In this document: positions 61,986 through 64,000 of the stretch, in pieces
Position numbering within the stretch: position 1 is the first letter of the stretch
How the letters are laid out: the number at the start of each line of letters is the position of its first letter
Source of the DNA: an uncultured Bacteroidaceae bacterium
GTDB taxonomy: Bacteria; Bacteroidota; Bacteroidia; Bacteroidales; Bacteroidaceae
Length of the DNA: 64,000 nucleotides
Direction of reading: 5' to 3'
Assembly (NCBI GenBank): GCA_905235575.1
Contig: CAJOLZ010000002.1
Span: 173,248-237,247, forward strand
Translations under genes and position numbers: made by a program
Notes under the pieces: generated by a model
The model's database searches: none
Seen by the model: the letters and a program-made list of their open reading frames with translations, nothing else
What the model was told of the DNA's origin: nothing

Positions 61986-62204
61986 CAAAGAATAAAGTAA
62001 CAATAGTCATGGAAAGAAACGCAGCACATATAACCCAGATGAACAGAAAAGCAACAAACTATTATGCTCATAGCCTGGCCATTATTACCCCCCCCAATTC
62101 TAATCCTATCCACCTTATCGCGAAACCCTATCCGCAGCCGATGCACCCAGTGTGTCGGTCGCTTGTGTCATGCATAAACTCGTAAATCCTAAAATAATAA
62201 GACT
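61986..62204 (+). other. Long leader with a short ORF and a C8 run, upstream of the BspA-like gene
   Basis: The leader holds a 58-codon frame (ATG 62010 to TAA 62183-62185) that starts MERNAAH and is not a recognised protein. A run of eight C (62088-62095) lies within it. The frame is the same as that of the next gene but is closed by a stop 20 bases before it. The run could vary in length. Confidence 0.5.
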
Positions 62205-64000
62205 ATGAGAAGTAAATTATTAAAAACTATTTTCGCAGCACTCATCCTGCTGCTATCACCCCTCACCATGCTGGCGCAGGAGTCCTACGCCGCACTCTCC
62301 ACCGACAGCACAACCCTCACCTTCTACTACGACACGCAGCGCAGCTCGCGTGATGGCACGACATACGACTTGAATAGCGGTGGCGACAGTCCCGAGTGGG
62401 TTACAGATGGTAGCAATGCAAAAGTAACTAGGGTCAGCTTCGATTACTCGTTCAAGGACGCCCACCCCACTTCTACTCGTTCCTGGTTCGAGGGAATGAC
62501 TAAACTCACCGGAATTTCAGGTCTGATTGGGTATAATCATGTATATATAAATACAAGTGAGGTGACGAACATGGGAAGCATGTTCAATGGCTGCTCCAGC
62601 CTGACGAGCCTCGACTTGAGCGGCTTTAATACCGACAAAGTGACGGACATGAACTCTATGTTCGAGGGTTGCTCCAGCCTGGGGAATCTTGTCGTGAGCA
62701 GCTTCAATACCGAGAACGTAACAGACATGAATTCTATGTTCGAGGGTTGCTCCAGACTGATGAGCCTCGACGTGAACAGCTTCAAAACCGAGAACGTGAC
62801 AGACATGAGCTCTATGTTCGAGGATTGCTCCAGACTGTGGAGCCTCAACGTGGGCGGCTTCAATACCGCCAAGGTGACGGACATGGAAGGCATGTTCGAG
62901 GGCTGTTCCAACCTGACGAGCCTCGACGTGAGCGGCTTCAATACTGAGAAGGTGACAGACATGGAAGGAATGTTCGATGGTTGCAGCAATCTGACAACCA
63001 TTTTATGCGGCAACGACTGGAACAAGACGGAACCTACATCAACCGACATGTTCAAGGGTTGCACAAAACTCGTCGGCGGCAATGGCACAGCGTTTGATGA
63101 TTCGCACACCGATGCCACCTATGCTCGCCCCGACGGTACAGAAGGCAACCCGGGCTACTTCACGGCACCTTCCCCAGTCTACGCTGCACTCTCCCTCGAT
63201 GGAACGACCCTCACCTTCTACTACGACACGCAGCGCAGCACGCGTGAGGGTGCGAAGTACGACTTGAATAGCGATGCGAACAACCCCGGTTGGTATATAG
63301 ACGGCAAATATGCAAATGTAACCAATGTCATCTTCGATGCCTCGTTCAAGGATGCCCGACCCACGTCAACCTGTCACTGGTTTTACGAAATGAAAAATCT
63401 CACCTCAATTCAAGGCATGAAGGAGAATCTCAACACAAGCGAGGTGACGAACATGAAAGGCATGTTCCTTGGCTGTTACGGCCTGACGAGCCTCGATGTG
63501 AGCGGTTTCAATACCGAGAAGGTGACGGATATGTACGACATGTTCTCTGGCTGCTTCAGCCTGACGAGCCTCGACTTGAGCAACTTCAATACCGCCAACG
63601 TGACGTACATGGGTTGGATGTTCTGTAACTGCCGCAGCCTGACGAGTCTCGACTTGGGCAACTTCAATACCGCCAACGTGACAAACATGCAACAAATGTT
63701 CGATAGCTGCCGCAGCCTGACAACCATTATATGTGACAACGACTGGTACAGGTCGTCGGGGCTTAATTCGGACTATATGTTCTATGGTTGCACAAGTCTG
63801 AAGGGCGGCAACGGCACGACATATAATTCGTCTAACATCACAGCTACCTACGCTCGCCCCGACGAGACTGATAAGCCGGGCTACTTCACGAAGTTTGTGA
63901 AGGGCGACGCGAACGGTGACGGCAAGGTGACCATCACCGACGCAGTGGCAGTGGTGAACTCTATCCTTGGTTCTACGCAGGGCGTGTTCATCAAACGTGC
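62205..64000 (+). CDS. Secreted BspA-like (DUF285) repeat protein with dockerin-like end (3' partial)
   Basis: ATG 62205 follows AAAATAATAAGACT and the frame stays open to the window edge (598 codons). After a signal peptide (about 1-27) there are two similar modules. Each begins Y-A-A-L-S with L-T-F-Y-Y-D-T-Q-R-S and continues into 26-residue DUF285 repeats (M-F-x-G-C-S-S-L-T-S-L-D), about six in the first module and four in the second. Such repeats occur on surface adhesins (BspA of Tannerella and others). The frame then reaches GDANGDGKVTITDAVAV, the start of a dockerin-like domain, so little of the protein is missing. Confidence 0.88.
   Translation, partial: MRSKLLKTIFAALILLLSPLTMLAQESYAALSTDSTTLTFYYDTQRSSRDGTTYDLNSGGDSPEWVTDGSNAKVTRVSFDYSFKDAHPTSTRSWFEGMTKLTGISGLIGYNHVYINTSEVTNMGSMFNGCSSLTSLDLSGFNTDKVTDMNSMFEGCSSLGNLVVSSFNTENVTDMNSMFEGCSRLMSLDVNSFKTENVTDMSSMFEDCSRLWSLNVGGFNTAKVTDMEGMFEGCSNLTSLDVSGFNTEKVTDMEGMFDGCSNLTTILCGNDWNKTEPTSTDMFKGCTKLVGGNGTAFDDSHTDATYARPDGTEGNPGYFTAPSPVYAALSLDGTTLTFYYDTQRSTREGAKYDLNSDANNPGWYIDGKYANVTNVIFDASFKDARPTSTCHWFYEMKNLTSIQGMKENLNTSEVTNMKGMFLGCYGLTSLDVSGFNTEKVTDMYDMFSGCFSLTSLDLSNFNTANVTYMGWMFCNCRSLTSLDLGNFNTANVTNMQQMFDSCRSLTTIICDNDWYRSSGLNSDYMFYGCTSLKGGNGTTYNSSNITATYARPDETDKPGYFTKFVKGDANGDGKVTITDAVAVVNSILGSTQGVFIKR

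Overview
The window is about 64 kb of one chromosome from a Bacteroidales bacterium, most likely of the Prevotella group. The evidence is the batA-batE operon, a lipidated TamA (TamL) next to TamB, PPi-dependent phosphofructokinase, a DUF5112/DUF5113-type sensor kinase, BspA-like repeat proteins and dockerin-like C-termini. Promoters fit the Bacteroidetes form TTTG-N19/20-TAnnTTTG. No phage, plasmid, transposase, CRISPR array or rRNA is visible; one tRNA-Arg(TCT) is present.

Layout: 1-5.7 kb holds batA-E, a von Willebrand/TPR envelope complex. 5.7-13.6 kb (+) holds a PAP2 phosphatase, a giant sensor kinase, its response regulator, a small membrane protein and a UvrD-type helicase. 13.7-18.0 kb (-) is menA, DUF3737, a MalY-like C-S lyase and a MATE exporter. 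18.5-20.3 kb (+) is a CotH-kinase-like secreted protein. 20.4-28.5 kb (-) is tamB-tamL-nucleotidyltransferase. 29-35.3 kb (-) is tRNA-Arg and addA-addB, divergent from panB (+). 36.5-37.0 kb (-) is a DUF3332 lipoprotein. 37.4-43.0 kb (+) is ileS, a DksA/TraR-like protein, lspA, a DUF4296 lipoprotein and a 56-aa gene, followed by an ACT protein, a frameshifted UPF0210 gene and a GH43-like hydrolase. 46.2-47.9 kb is a secreted GLUG/dockerin protein. 48.0-54.0 kb (-) holds DUF1294, an aminotransferase, an RluA-type pseudouridine synthase, a GH25 lysozyme and pfp. 54.5-61.8 kb (+) holds a small helical protein, a PlsC-type acyltransferase, a golvesin/amidase/FN3 protein, a YgiQ radical-SAM protein, DUF4494 and YggS. 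The window ends inside a BspA-like repeat protein.

The genes are mostly housekeeping and envelope genes in short operons with ATGA overlaps. The least ordinary content lies between them. First, a family of tandem arrays with an exact 22-bp period, built on the imperfect palindrome CGCANCGTGNTGCG, occurs at eleven intergenic sites; several full arrays are exactly 88 bp, and two end in perfect hairpins plus a T-run. Second, a dimeric 75-bp repeat carries a complete promoter and sits directly upstream of tamB and ileS, with a half copy upstream of the CotH gene. Third, hairpin elements contain the core GTTGAAGAATGACA.

Among proteins, the sensor kinase stands out. Its intact ATPase domain lacks a phospho-acceptor histidine next to it, while a histidine-bearing helix sits before a degenerate ATPase domain later in the same chain.
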